In this document: in pieces, positions 53,033 to 62,378 of the stretch
Numbering within the stretch: position 1 is the first letter of the stretch
How the letters are laid out: each line of letters opens with the position of its first letter
DNA from: Reclinomonas americana ATCC 50394
Lineage: Eukaryota > Jakobida > Jakobea > Jakobida
DNA: 64,000 bases
Assembly: GCA_048213135.1 (NCBI GenBank)
Contig: PS015010.1
Coordinates: forward strand, 62,001-126,000
Reading direction: 5' to 3'
Program-made: the position numbers and the translations under genes
Notes under the pieces: model-generated
Database searches by the model: none
The model's input: the letters and a program-made list of their open reading frames with translations, nothing else
What the model was told of the DNA's origin: nothing

Positions 53033-53067
53033 CAATTCCTAATTCGTAATTAGTAATTCGTAATTAT
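53033..53067. repeat. Heptanucleotide array abutting the fabH stop codon
   Basis: Units CAATTCC, TAATTCG, TAATTAG, TAATTCG and TAATTAT, ending on the first base of the minus-strand fabH stop (53067-53069). It mirrors the array at 51099-51133 on the other side of the island. Confidence 0.75.
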
Positions 53068-54047
53068 CAGTACGCCCACTTAATCCAGCTTGCCCCCCAG
53101 GTAAACCCTCCACCAAAAGCGGCGAGTATGATGTTGTCGCCCTTTTTCAGTTGACTTTCCCATTCCCACAGGCAAAGGGGTATAGTACCGGCAGTGGTGT
53201 TGCCGTACTTCTGTATGTTGATCATTACTTTTTCGCGGGGCAGGCCCATGCGGTTGGCCGTAGCGTCTATAATGCGCAGGTTGGCCTGGTGGGGGGTAAG
53301 CCAGGCAATATCATCGGCGGTGAGGTTATTGCGCTGCATCAGTTCGTAGCCCACGTCGGCCATGCCTTTTACCGCGAATTTGAACACCGTTTGGCCTTCC
53401 TGGTATACGTAGTGTTCTTTAGCCAGTACCGTCTCCACGGTGGCGGGTTTGGCCGATCCGCCTGCCTTCATGTGCAGGAAATCCCTTCCGCTGCCATCGC
53501 TCCTGAGGATGCTGTCGAGTACGCCGTTACCTTCTTCATTGGGTTCCAGCAATACGGCCCCGGCGCCATCGCCAAAGATGATACAGGTGCTGCGGTCGCT
53601 GTAATCGATGATGCTGCTCATTTTATCCACACCCACTACCACCACTTTTTTGTAGCGGCCGCTTTCCACAAAGGCGGCACCGGTGGTAAGGGCGTATAAA
53701 AAACCGGAGCAGGCGGCCCCTATGTCGAAGCTGAACGCGTTAACGGCGCCCACTTTATCGGAAATAATATTGGCGGTGGCGGGAAATACCATATCGGGGG
53801 TAACGGTGGCGCAGATCAGGCAGTCGATCTCCTCCGGGCTAATGCCCCTTTTGCGGCAAAGCTCCTGTACAGCCGGGGCGGCAATATCGCTGCTGCCCAG
53901 TCCTTCTCCCTTCAGTATCCTCCTTTCTTCTATCCCGGTGCGGGTACGTATCCATTCGTCGTTGGTATCTACCATGGTCTCCAGTTCCTTATTGGTAAGC
54001 CGGTATTCTGGCACATAACCCCCAACGGCGGTTATGGCGGCAGTCAT
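53067..54047 (-). CDS. fabH: 3-oxoacyl-ACP synthase III (FabH)
   Basis: The start [21 protein letters not shown] at 54047 gives 326 residues, close to the family norm; an ATG three codons earlier (54056) is possible, while the longer frame to 54155 is unlikely. The Cys-His-Asn triad is seen in [28 protein letters not shown] and [12 protein letters not shown]. The enzyme condenses acetyl-CoA (or a branched primer) with malonyl-ACP to start fatty acid synthesis. Confidence 0.95.
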   Translation of the reverse strand: MTAAITAVGGYVPEYRLTNKELETMVDTNDEWIRTRTGIEERRILKGEGLGSSDIAAPAVQELCRKRGISPEEIDCLICATVTPDMVFPATANIISDKVGAVNAFSFDIGAACSGFLYALTTGAAFVESGRYKKVVVVGVDKMSSIIDYSDRSTCIIFGDGAGAVLLEPNEEGNGVLDSILRSDGSGRDFLHMKAGGSAKPATVETVLAKEHYVYQEGQTVFKFAVKGMADVGYELMQRNNLTADDIAWLTPHQANLRIIDATANRMGLPREKVMINIQKYGNTTAGTIPLCLWEWESQLKKGDNIILAAFGGGFTWGASWIKWAY

Positions 54048-54190
54048 TTTTTGCATGAAATTCGGTATTAAGCTGATTCTATTTTGGTTAGTGGCGTTTA
54101 AGCGGTAAAAATACGTAAAAAAGCTTACGGTTATTTTTAACAACCCGGGTGGCAAAATATCCTTATTTTCGCTAATGACAGGAACTGCTT

Positions 54191-54775
54191 ATGTACGCAT
54201 ATCTGCAAGGAAAATTCACATATAAGAGCCCGGCGCTGATCTATATAGATGTAAACGGGGTGGGCTACGAGGTGAATATCAGTCTGAATACTTATTCGCA
54301 AATCCAGTCACAAACAGAAGGCAAGTTGTTTATCCATCTCCAGGTAAAGGAGGACGGACATACCCTGTACGGCTTTGGGGAGAAGGAGGAAAAGGACATT
54401 TTTCTCGCTCTCACCAGTGTTTCGGGGGTTGGTGCAGCTACGGCAAGGATGATGTTGTCCAGCATGAAACCCGACGAGGTAAGCCGGGCCATATCGCAAG
54501 GCAACGTAAAGCAACTTGAAAGTGTCAAGGGAATAGGAAAGAAAACGGCCGAAAGGCTGGTACTGGAACTCCGCGATAAAATGGGCAAGCTGCCGTTGGA
54601 AGGTGGCGCCACCCATATCCCGGGTAACAGTATGGAACAAGACGCCCTCAATGCCCTGGTAGCGCTGGGAATATCCCGGTCGCAGGCAGAGCAGGCCATC
54701 CAGAAGATTATCCGTGTTGAACCAAACATATCGCAATTAGAAGATCTGATTAAAAAAGCCTTAAAAGCCATTTGA
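54191..54775 (+). CDS. ruvA: Holliday junction branch migration protein RuvA
   Basis: The 194 residues show the OB-fold start MYAYLQGKFTYKSPALIYIDVNGVGYEV, the two helix-hairpin-helix motifs (FLALTSVSGVGAATARMML, LESVKGIGKKTAERLVLELRDK) and the C-terminal RuvB-binding domain (EQDALNALVALGISRSQAEQAI). It binds four-way junctions for RuvB. sprA follows after 28 bases; ruvA upstream of sprA is a recurrent order in Bacteroidota. Confidence 0.96.
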   Translation: MYAYLQGKFTYKSPALIYIDVNGVGYEVNISLNTYSQIQSQTEGKLFIHLQVKEDGHTLYGFGEKEEKDIFLALTSVSGVGAATARMMLSSMKPDEVSRAISQGNVKQLESVKGIGKKTAERLVLELRDKMGKLPLEGGATHIPGNSMEQDALNALVALGISRSQAEQAIQKIIRVEPNISQLEDLIKKALKAI

Positions 54776-54803
54776 AACAACGCTACGTTAACTGATTTAC
54801 CGG

Positions 54804-57800
54804 ATGTCGCTTATTAGAGAAAAACACTCAAGACTAATTGCCTGTTTTGCATTGGTGGTAGCGTTACTGCTGTTTGGTGCAAATCATGCTTCGGCCTACC
54901 CCTATGATAATGATGATAATACACATCATTTTAAGGCTGATACTGTCCCCACGCCCCTGCATTACCCCATCCGCGACAGGAGGGGAGATGATCTTTCCAA
55001 CCCGGGCCGAAACTCTTTCGACCTGAAGGACCCTGCCAATATCAGGGACTCTGTTGTATACGATCCCGTAACCAAACGCTATATTCTTTACGAAAAAATA
55101 GGCACCCGTTATTACCGTACCACCACGTCGTACAGCTTCGAGGAGTACTGGCAACTGAGGGGCCGCAGGGCAGAGCAGGAGTATTTCAGGAAAAGGTCCA
55201 ACACACTCAATGTACTCAACCGGGGAAGGGTAAAACCCAAACTCTCGCTGTACGATAATCTCTTCAACCGTCTTTTTGGTAACGGAAAGGTTAGCATTAC
55301 CCCGCAGGGCTATGTAGACCTTACGGCCGGTTACCAGGGGCAGAATATCAAAAACCCCACGCTTCCGGAAAATGCCCGGAAAAATGGCGGTTTTGATTTT
55401 GATATGAATGCTCAGCTGAATGTGGATGCGAACATCGGCGATAAACTGAAGTTTCCTATTAATTATAATACACTCGCCAACTTCGGACAGGATAACCAGT
55501 TGAAACTGGACTATACCGGTATGGATGATGAGATCATCAAACGCTTTGAACTGGGTAACGTGGCTTTCCCTTCACGCAGTACCCTTATACCGGGTGCGCA
55601 GCAACTGTTTGGTGTTAAAACCCAGCTGCAGTTTGGTAAACTGTTCATCACCGGCGTACTGGCCAACCAGAAATCGCAAAGGCAGAATACTACCGCACAG
55701 GGCGGAACGGCTTCACAACCTTTTGAGGTAAAGGCCGATGAATATGAAGAAAACCGTCACTTCCTGCTGGCCCAGTATTTCAGGGCCAACTATAATAAAG
55801 TGATGGGCACGTTGCCTGCCAACAAATCACCCATACAGATCCTCCGCCTTGAAGTATGGGTAACCAACAGGAACGGTACCACCACCGATACCCGCGACGT
55901 AGTGGGCCTTACCAACCTGGGCGAAGCGGGTACGTATGACAATCCGCAGGTACCTACCAACGGCAGCAATACACTGTATTCCGATATCATTTCCAACCCG
56001 CTCAACAGGAACTCATCACTGGTATTCAATAACCTGGTAACACAGCAGGGCCTGGTGCCGGTACAGGATTTTGAAAAAACATTCGCCCGCAAACTGGATT
56101 CCACCCAATATACTTTTAACAAATACGCCGGCTTCATCTCACTGAGCCAGCCGCTGCAGACCGACGAAGTATTGGGTGTGGCGTACCAGTATTCCTACAA
56201 TGGTAAAATATTTCAGGTGGGTGAATTTTCACAGGACCTGCCACCCGACAGTGCTTCAGCCAACCAGAAGATCATCTTCCTGAAATTGCTGAAAGCTACG
56301 TCGCAAAGGCCATCACTGCCCATCTGGCGACTGATGCTGAAGAACGTGTACGCGGTAGGATATGGTACCTTAACACCAACCGATTTTAAACTGGATGTAT
56401 TGTACCAGGAACCCGGGCTGGGCTGGAAACGCTATGTACCTTTCGGTAACAAAAACTCAGGCTTCCCGATCATTTCCCTCATTAATGTAGACCGGCTCAA
56501 TAACCAGCTCGATCCGCAGCCTGATGGGGTGTTCGATTATGTGGAAGGTTATACGGTATTCTCACAATACAGCCGGGTCATGTTCCCGGTACTGGAACCT
56601 TTCGGGCGGGACCTTGCCGCCAGTATCTTTACCGATACGTCTACCGTTCCCAATATTAAAGACACCCTGTTCTACGCCCTGTATGATTCTATTAAAGCAG
56701 TGGCGCAGCAATACCCCAACCTTAACCGTTATGTGCTGAAAGGAACGGCCAAGGTATCCGGCTCCGCAGATATCAGCATCGGCTATAACGTTCCTCGTGG
56801 GTCCGTAACCGTTACCGCAGGAGGACGTGTATTGCAGGAAGGACTGGATTACGAGATCAACTACGACCTGGGTACACTTAAAATAATTAACTCGGCCATC
56901 ATCAACTCCGGCATACCTGTGCAGGTGAGTTCGGAAAGTAATGCCTCCTTTGGCCTGCAGCAAAGAAACTACATGGGGCTGCGCTGGGATTATATGGCTA
57001 AGAATACTGCCAAACAACAACTCACATTCGGTGGTACCATTGTGCGGTTGGGCGAACGGCCTTTCTTCAGTAAGGTAAGTTATGACAACAGTCCCACCGG
57101 CGGTACCAATGAACCCATCCGCAATACCATGTACGGACTGGATGTGAACTACCGTAAAGACCTGCCCAGGCTCACCAAACTGCTCGATAAACTGCCGTTC
57201 TATAAAACAGTAGCCCCATCGGGTATCAATGTATTTGCCGAAGGCGCTTACCTGAAACCCGGGCATGCGCCGCAGATCGGCCGTGGTTCCAAAGGTGTGA
57301 TCAATATCGACGATTTTGAAGGAACACAGTCGGGCCTCGATCTCCGCTTCCCGCCCATCAGCTGGGCACTGGCTTCTGTACCGCAGGGTGCTACCGATGA
57401 AAATGGCAACCCGTTGTTCCCCGAAGCCGGGCTGAATGATAATATTGATGCCGGTAAGAACAGGGCTTCCCTTTCCTGGTACCAGATAGAACCTACACTG
57501 CAGCAACTGCGCAGTGCGAACAACCCTATTACCGACAGGGATGTACTCAGCGATCCGCGTATGCGCCAGGTATACCAGAAAGAAATCTTCCCCCAAAGGA
57601 CTACCGGCTTTGGAGAAAGTCAGCTCATCACATTTGACCTGGCTTATTATCCAACAGACCGCGGTCCTTATAACTATGATGCCTCATCATTGAATGTGGC
57701 GCCCAACGGTAAACTGCGTAATCCCCGCCAGCGCTGGGGAGGTTTGATGCGCAGCATCGACCAGCCCGATTTTGAAACGGCCAATATCGAGTTCATCGAA

Positions 57801-60800
57801 TTCTGGCTGCAGGATCCGTTCATTGAAAAAACCAACCCTGCCGGCGGTAAACTCTATTTTAACCTCGGTAATATTTCGGAAGATGTACTTAAAGACGGTA
57901 AACGTTTTTATGAAAACGGTCTTCCCACACCCAACGCCCCCGCGCCGGTAGAGAACTCCAACTGGGGCAGGGTACCACTGAACCCGATACAGGTAACCAA
58001 CGCGTTCAGTAATGACCCCAACGACAGGGAATACCAGGATCTTGGTTTTGATGGTCTGAGCGATACCGCTGAGGCGAATAAACAAGCGGCCTACCTGGCA
58101 CAGCTCGCTGCTACAGTAGGTACAAGTTCACCTGCTTACCAGGCAGCGCTGAATGATCCGTCAAGCGATAACTACCACCATTACCGTGGCGATGATTACG
58201 ACCAGCAGGGGCTGAACATCCTGGACCGTTACAAAAAATTCAACAATCCGCAGGGTAACTCGCCCATTGCTTCGGCAAGTTCAAGTTATTCCACCGCGGC
58301 TACTTTATATCCCGACGCTGAAGACCTGAACAAGGACAATACGCTGAACCAGACGGAAGAATACTTCCAGTACATTGTAGATCTGAAACCGAGCACCGAT
58401 CCTAATATGAGTATCGGTACCAACTATATTGTAGATAAGAAAGTGGTGCCCGTTAACCTGGTGAACAATACCCAGCGTAACGAAACCTGGTACCAGTTCC
58501 GCATACCACTGAGCGAATACAAATATAAATTCGGTTCTATCCCCGATTTTAAATCGATCCGTTTCATCAGGATGTACCTCACCGACTTCCAGGACAGCGT
58601 GGTACTGCGTTTTGGCGAACTGCAGCTGACCAGGAACGTGTGGAGGAAATGGAAATACAAGATTGATACCACCGGTGTTTACAACCAGATCACCACCACC
58701 GGAACCACCTTCAACCAGGGTGCGGTGAACATTGAAGAAAATGATAAACGTACGCCGCTGCCTTACCGCACGCCTACGGAAATTGAAAGGATACAAACAC
58801 TGAGCAACAACGGTGTTAACCTGCTGCAGAACGAACAAAGTATGAGCCTGCAGGTGTGCAACCTGGTAGAGGGAGATGCCCGTGGCGTATTCCAGACCTT
58901 TGCCAACCGTGATCTTCGCCAGTTCCGTAAATTGTCGATGTATATTCACGCGGAACAAAAACAAGGTACAAGTACCATACTCGACCGGACAATGACGGCC
59001 GTGGTGAGGATGGGTACGGATTTCGTGAACAACTATTACGAGATCAGGATACCGCTTATTATGACAGGCCTCAATGCCGGAACACTTGATCCCAACTCCA
59101 CTACTTATAATGATACGTTGTGGAATCCGAATAACTCGCTTGATGTGGACCTGCAATCGCTCGTGCGGTTGAAGATGAACCGCAATGCAGATATCAACGC
59201 TTCGCCAACGAAGATATACCGGCAGGCCCCGCTTGCTAACGGTCACGTGTACTCGGTAATGGGCAGTCCCAACCTGGCGGAGATCAGGGGCATCCTGATC
59301 GGTATAGAAAATACCAGCGCGGAAACCCCCTGTGCCGAAGTATGGGTGAATGAATTGCGGCTTTCTTCTTTGGATGAAAAAGGCGGCTGGGCCGCACTGG
59401 GCAGGGTAGACCTTACCCTTGCTGACCTGGGTACGATATCGGTCTCTGCCAATACGCACAGCAGTGGTTTTGGTACCCTGGAGCAAAGGGCGAATGACCG
59501 CTACCGCGATAACTTCCTGCAATTTGATGTGTCGGCCAACCTGGAACTGGGTAAACTGCTGCCTAAGAAAGCGGCCCTTTCCATACCAGTGTTTGCCAGC
59601 TATTCACAAAGTGTAAGTACGCCTGAATACGATCCTTACGACCAGGATGTGAAACTGAAAGACAAACTGAGGGCGGCGCCATCATCGCAACGGGATTCCA
59701 TCAAAAAAGATGCGATCGACTTTACGTCTACCACAACGGTGAACTTTACCAATGTGCGTAAGAACCGTACCAGCACCAAGAAACCTAAGATATACGACAT
59801 CTCCAACTTTGACGTGAGTTACTCTTATCTCAAGATCAAGAGCCATAACCCGCTGATCGAAAGCAACGAGGTTACCCGTAACCGGTATGCGCTGGGATAT
59901 AATTTTGCACCGCAACCGAAATACATTGAACCGTTCAAACGGATGTTCCGTAAAACGAAACACCACTGGTTCGACCTGGTGAAGGATTTCAATTTCAACC
60001 TGATACCGTCACAACTTAGTTTCAGGGCAGATGTGAACCGTCAGTTCGGCGCCATCAGGCCACGGACCATTGGAGCTTCCAAGTACTCCATCCCTGAAAC
60101 CTATGATAAGTACTTTACTTTCCAACGTGACTATATCCTGCGCTGGAACCTTACCCGTTCGCTGGCATTCGATCTGACAGCTACCAACAACTCAAGGATC
60201 GATGAACCCGCAGGACGACTGGATACCAAAGCGAAGAAAGATACCGTTTGGAGGAATTTCGCCAAAGGCGGAAGGAACACTTTGTATACACAGGTGGTTA
60301 ACTTCAACTATACACTGCCTACGGCCAAGTTCCCGCTCATTGACTGGACAACAGCCAATGTACGTTACCAGGCCACTTACCGCTGGATAGGCGCTTCACG
60401 CCTGGCAGTTGAACTGGGTAATATACTCGAGAACGGCCAGCAGAAGGAAGCCACACTCCAGCTCGATTTCAACAGGCTGTACCAGAAATCGAAATTCCTG
60501 CGCCAGCTTGACCAGACTTCGAATAAGGCTGACCGCGAGAAATGGCGCAACAGGATTACCCGCGTAAAAGACACCATCATTACCAAAACAGGTAAGAAAG
60601 TGGTGAAAAGGCGTAAGATTGTGGATCAAACCGCAGTGCCTTATGTAAGCGGACTGGCCAAAGTGGTAGGCAAACTTTTTACCAGCATTAAAGAAGTGAA
60701 CATAACACTTTCTGAAAATGCGAACACCCGGCTGCCGGGCTACATGGACAGCACCAAGTACCTGGGCCAGAATTTCAACAGTATGGCGCCGGGCTTCGAC

Positions 60801-62111
60801 TTCATACTCGGGCGACAGCCGGATACCAACTGGCTCAACAAGGCCGCCACGAAAGGATTGATTACAAAGGATACCACGTTCAACTCCCTGTTTATGCAGA
60901 GCTTTGACCAGCGTTTGACGATGAGCGCAAGGCTTGAGCCCATACGTGACCTGAACATTACAGTGAACCTGAGTAAAACATTCAATAAGAATTACAGCGA
61001 AACATTCCGCTTTATCGATACATCGGCTAACCCCGTACCGGACAGGAAATTCCAGCACCTGAACCCATACGCAGGCGGTGGATTTGATGTGAGCTACATC
61101 GCTTACAAAACCCTCTTCGGTAAATTTGACCCGAACAGGATATCAGAAACATTCCGCAAGTTTGAAAGCTACAGGCGTGTATTGTCTGAACGCCTGGGCA
61201 AGGCCAACCCTTATTCCAATGGTCAGCCTGTTGGTACCGATGGTTACTATTATGGTTATGGTAAATATGCCATTGATGTGCTGATACCGTCATTCATCGC
61301 TGCTTATACCGGCAAAGACCCGAACAAGGTGTCGCTGATCAAGCAAAGCAACCCCAACATCAGGTCCAATCCGTTCCGTGGTATCATGCCCAAGCCGAAC
61401 TGGAAGATCGATTACAATGGTTTGAACCGTATTAAACCGCTGGATAAGATCTTTACCAACTTCTCGCTGTCGCATGGTTATTCCGGTAACCTGAGTATGA
61501 ACGGGTTCACTTCGGCGCTGTTGTACCAGGATATATCCCGTTACGGCTATCCTTCTTTCTACGATACCGTGTCGAAGAACTTTATCCCTTACTTCCTGGT
61601 GCCCAATCTTACACTGGGCGAACAGTTTACCCCGCTCATCGGCGTGGATATGATGTTCACCAACCAGTTGCAGGCGAAGTTTGAATACTCCAAATCAAGG
61701 CAACTGAGTCTGAGTCTTGTCGACTTCCAGCTGAGCGAGACGAGGAGCACAGAGATCGCCGTGGGTATCGGTTACCGCAAACGCGGATTGAAATTGCTGG
61801 GTGGCCTGAAACTGCCTAAGTTCCTGAATCCTAAAGGTGGTAACAAACTGGAGAACGAGATCAACTTCAGGCTCGATTTCCGTATACGCGACAACGTTAC
61901 CTCCAACAGCAGGCTGGACCAGGATAACCAGTTCGCCACTAATGGCAGCAAGGACATTTCGATATTGCCAACTGTTGACTATTACCTGAGCAACCGCGTT
62001 AACATCAAGTTTTACTTCGACCAGCGCAGGGTAATACCTTATATCTCTTCCAGTGCGCCCATTACCAATACCAGGGCGGGTGTGCAGGTGAGGATATCGC
62101 TTACAGAATAA
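54804..62111 (+). CDS. sprA: Gliding motility/T9SS outer-membrane translocon SprA
   Basis: The 2435 residues begin with a signal peptide (LIACFALVVALLLFGANHASAYP). Size and sequence fit SprA (Sov), the very large beta-barrel through which T9SS cargo crosses the outer membrane. Early segments such as GNGKVSITPQGYVDLTAGYQGQNIKNPTLPENARKNGGFDFDMNAQLNVDANIGDKL and KGVINIDDFEGTQSGLDLRFPPISWALAS are characteristic. The C-terminus ends in beta-strand-like repeats (NRVNIKFYFDQRRVIPYISSSAPITNTRAGVQVRISLTE). It is likely co-transcribed with ruvA and closed by the terminator at 62133-62164. Confidence 0.96.
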   Translation: MSLIREKHSRLIACFALVVALLLFGANHASAYPYDNDDNTHHFKADTVPTPLHYPIRDRRGDDLSNPGRNSFDLKDPANIRDSVVYDPVTKRYILYEKIGTRYYRTTTSYSFEEYWQLRGRRAEQEYFRKRSNTLNVLNRGRVKPKLSLYDNLFNRLFGNGKVSITPQGYVDLTAGYQGQNIKNPTLPENARKNGGFDFDMNAQLNVDANIGDKLKFPINYNTLANFGQDNQLKLDYTGMDDEIIKRFELGNVAFPSRSTLIPGAQQLFGVKTQLQFGKLFITGVLANQKSQRQNTTAQGGTASQPFEVKADEYEENRHFLLAQYFRANYNKVMGTLPANKSPIQILRLEVWVTNRNGTTTDTRDVVGLTNLGEAGTYDNPQVPTNGSNTLYSDIISNPLNRNSSLVFNNLVTQQGLVPVQDFEKTFARKLDSTQYTFNKYAGFISLSQPLQTDEVLGVAYQYSYNGKIFQVGEFSQDLPPDSASANQKIIFLKLLKATSQRPSLPIWRLMLKNVYAVGYGTLTPTDFKLDVLYQEPGLGWKRYVPFGNKNSGFPIISLINVDRLNNQLDPQPDGVFDYVEGYTVFSQYSRVMFPVLEPFGRDLAASIFTDTSTVPNIKDTLFYALYDSIKAVAQQYPNLNRYVLKGTAKVSGSADISIGYNVPRGSVTVTAGGRVLQEGLDYEINYDLGTLKIINSAIINSGIPVQVSSESNASFGLQQRNYMGLRWDYMAKNTAKQQLTFGGTIVRLGERPFFSKVSYDNSPTGGTNEPIRNTMYGLDVNYRKDLPRLTKLLDKLPFYKTVAPSGINVFAEGAYLKPGHAPQIGRGSKGVINIDDFEGTQSGLDLRFPPISWALASVPQGATDENGNPLFPEAGLNDNIDAGKNRASLSWYQIEPTLQQLRSANNPITDRDVLSDPRMRQVYQKEIFPQRTTGFGESQLITFDLAYYPTDRGPYNYDASSLNVAPNGKLRNPRQRWGGLMRSIDQPDFETANIEFIEFWLQDPFIEKTNPAGGKLYFNLGNISEDVLKDGKRFYENGLPTPNAPAPVENSNWGRVPLNPIQVTNAFSNDPNDREYQDLGFDGLSDTAEANKQAAYLAQLAATVGTSSPAYQAALNDPSSDNYHHYRGDDYDQQGLNILDRYKKFNNPQGNSPIASASSSYSTAATLYPDAEDLNKDNTLNQTEEYFQYIVDLKPSTDPNMSIGTNYIVDKKVVPVNLVNNTQRNETWYQFRIPLSEYKYKFGSIPDFKSIRFIRMYLTDFQDSVVLRFGELQLTRNVWRKWKYKIDTTGVYNQITTTGTTFNQGAVNIEENDKRTPLPYRTPTEIERIQTLSNNGVNLLQNEQSMSLQVCNLVEGDARGVFQTFANRDLRQFRKLSMYIHAEQKQGTSTILDRTMTAVVRMGTDFVNNYYEIRIPLIMTGLNAGTLDPNSTTYNDTLWNPNNSLDVDLQSLVRLKMNRNADINASPTKIYRQAPLANGHVYSVMGSPNLAEIRGILIGIENTSAETPCAEVWVNELRLSSLDEKGGWAALGRVDLTLADLGTISVSANTHSSGFGTLEQRANDRYRDNFLQFDVSANLELGKLLPKKAALSIPVFASYSQSVSTPEYDPYDQDVKLKDKLRAAPSSQRDSIKKDAIDFTSTTTVNFTNVRKNRTSTKKPKIYDISNFDVSYSYLKIKSHNPLIESNEVTRNRYALGYNFAPQPKYIEPFKRMFRKTKHHWFDLVKDFNFNLIPSQLSFRADVNRQFGAIRPRTIGASKYSIPETYDKYFTFQRDYILRWNLTRSLAFDLTATNNSRIDEPAGRLDTKAKKDTVWRNFAKGGRNTLYTQVVNFNYTLPTAKFPLIDWTTANVRYQATYRWIGASRLAVELGNILENGQQKEATLQLDFNRLYQKSKFLRQLDQTSNKADREKWRNRITRVKDTIITKTGKKVVKRRKIVDQTAVPYVSGLAKVVGKLFTSIKEVNITLSENANTRLPGYMDSTKYLGQNFNSMAPGFDFILGRQPDTNWLNKAATKGLITKDTTFNSLFMQSFDQRLTMSARLEPIRDLNITVNLSKTFNKNYSETFRFIDTSANPVPDRKFQHLNPYAGGGFDVSYIAYKTLFGKFDPNRISETFRKFESYRRVLSERLGKANPYSNGQPVGTDGYYYGYGKYAIDVLIPSFIAAYTGKDPNKVSLIKQSNPNIRSNPFRGIMPKPNWKIDYNGLNRIKPLDKIFTNFSLSHGYSGNLSMNGFTSALLYQDISRYGYPSFYDTVSKNFIPYFLVPNLTLGEQFTPLIGVDMMFTNQLQAKFEYSKSRQLSLSLVDFQLSETRSTEIAVGIGYRKRGLKLLGGLKLPKFLNPKGGNKLENEINFRLDFRIRDNVTSNSRLDQDNQFATNGSKDISILPTVDYYLSNRVNIKFYFDQRRVIPYISSSAPITNTRAGVQVRISLTE

Positions 62112-62132
62112 TAATCAAACAAACAGATAAAG

Positions 62133-62164
62133 AAAAGGTCCCGTATATGCGGGACCTTTTCTTT
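62133..62164 (+). terminator. Rho-independent terminator after sprA
   Basis: A perfect 11-bp stem, AAAAGGTCCCG (62133-62143) and CGGGACCTTTT (62150-62160), with T residues following, 22 bases after the sprA stop. Confidence 0.9.
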
Positions 62165-62168
62165 AGGT

Positions 62169-62288
62169 AGTGTCTCAGTACAGATAAGCTCTCCCACCAA
62201 GCCGCTATGGCCACAAAGGGTTGCGAGGTAGAATATATACTTGGTGTTCTTTGTGTTTTTGTGGGAAATATATTCAGGCTGAGACACT
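62169..62288. mobile_element. 120-bp MITE-like element
   Basis: AGTGTCTCAG (62169-62178) and its exact complement CTGAGACACT (62279-62288) bound a non-coding segment of 120 bp directly after the sprA terminator. No ORF and no clear target-site duplication. The inverted ends suggest a non-autonomous transposon. Confidence 0.55.
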
Positions 62289-62378
62289 GTCTTTCTTTAT
62301 AACCCATTGCATATCAGGAAATAATTTGTAAGTTTATGACCTCGATACTTATTATACAGGCTCCTATAATATTTATTG

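Noticed and set aside
52829-53053. ORF running through the N gap
   Set aside because: Contains undefined residues and repeat DNA; no evidence for a gene.
51099-53067. Chromosomal integron with attC sites
   Set aside because: The palindromes lack clear attC core sites (GTTRRRY-type), no integrase is in the window, and the sites are not in one orientation. Left as an unexplained cassette-like island.
54048-54155. N-terminal extension of FabH
   Set aside because: It adds 36 non-conserved residues from a TTG; family length and motif position favour 54047 or 54056.
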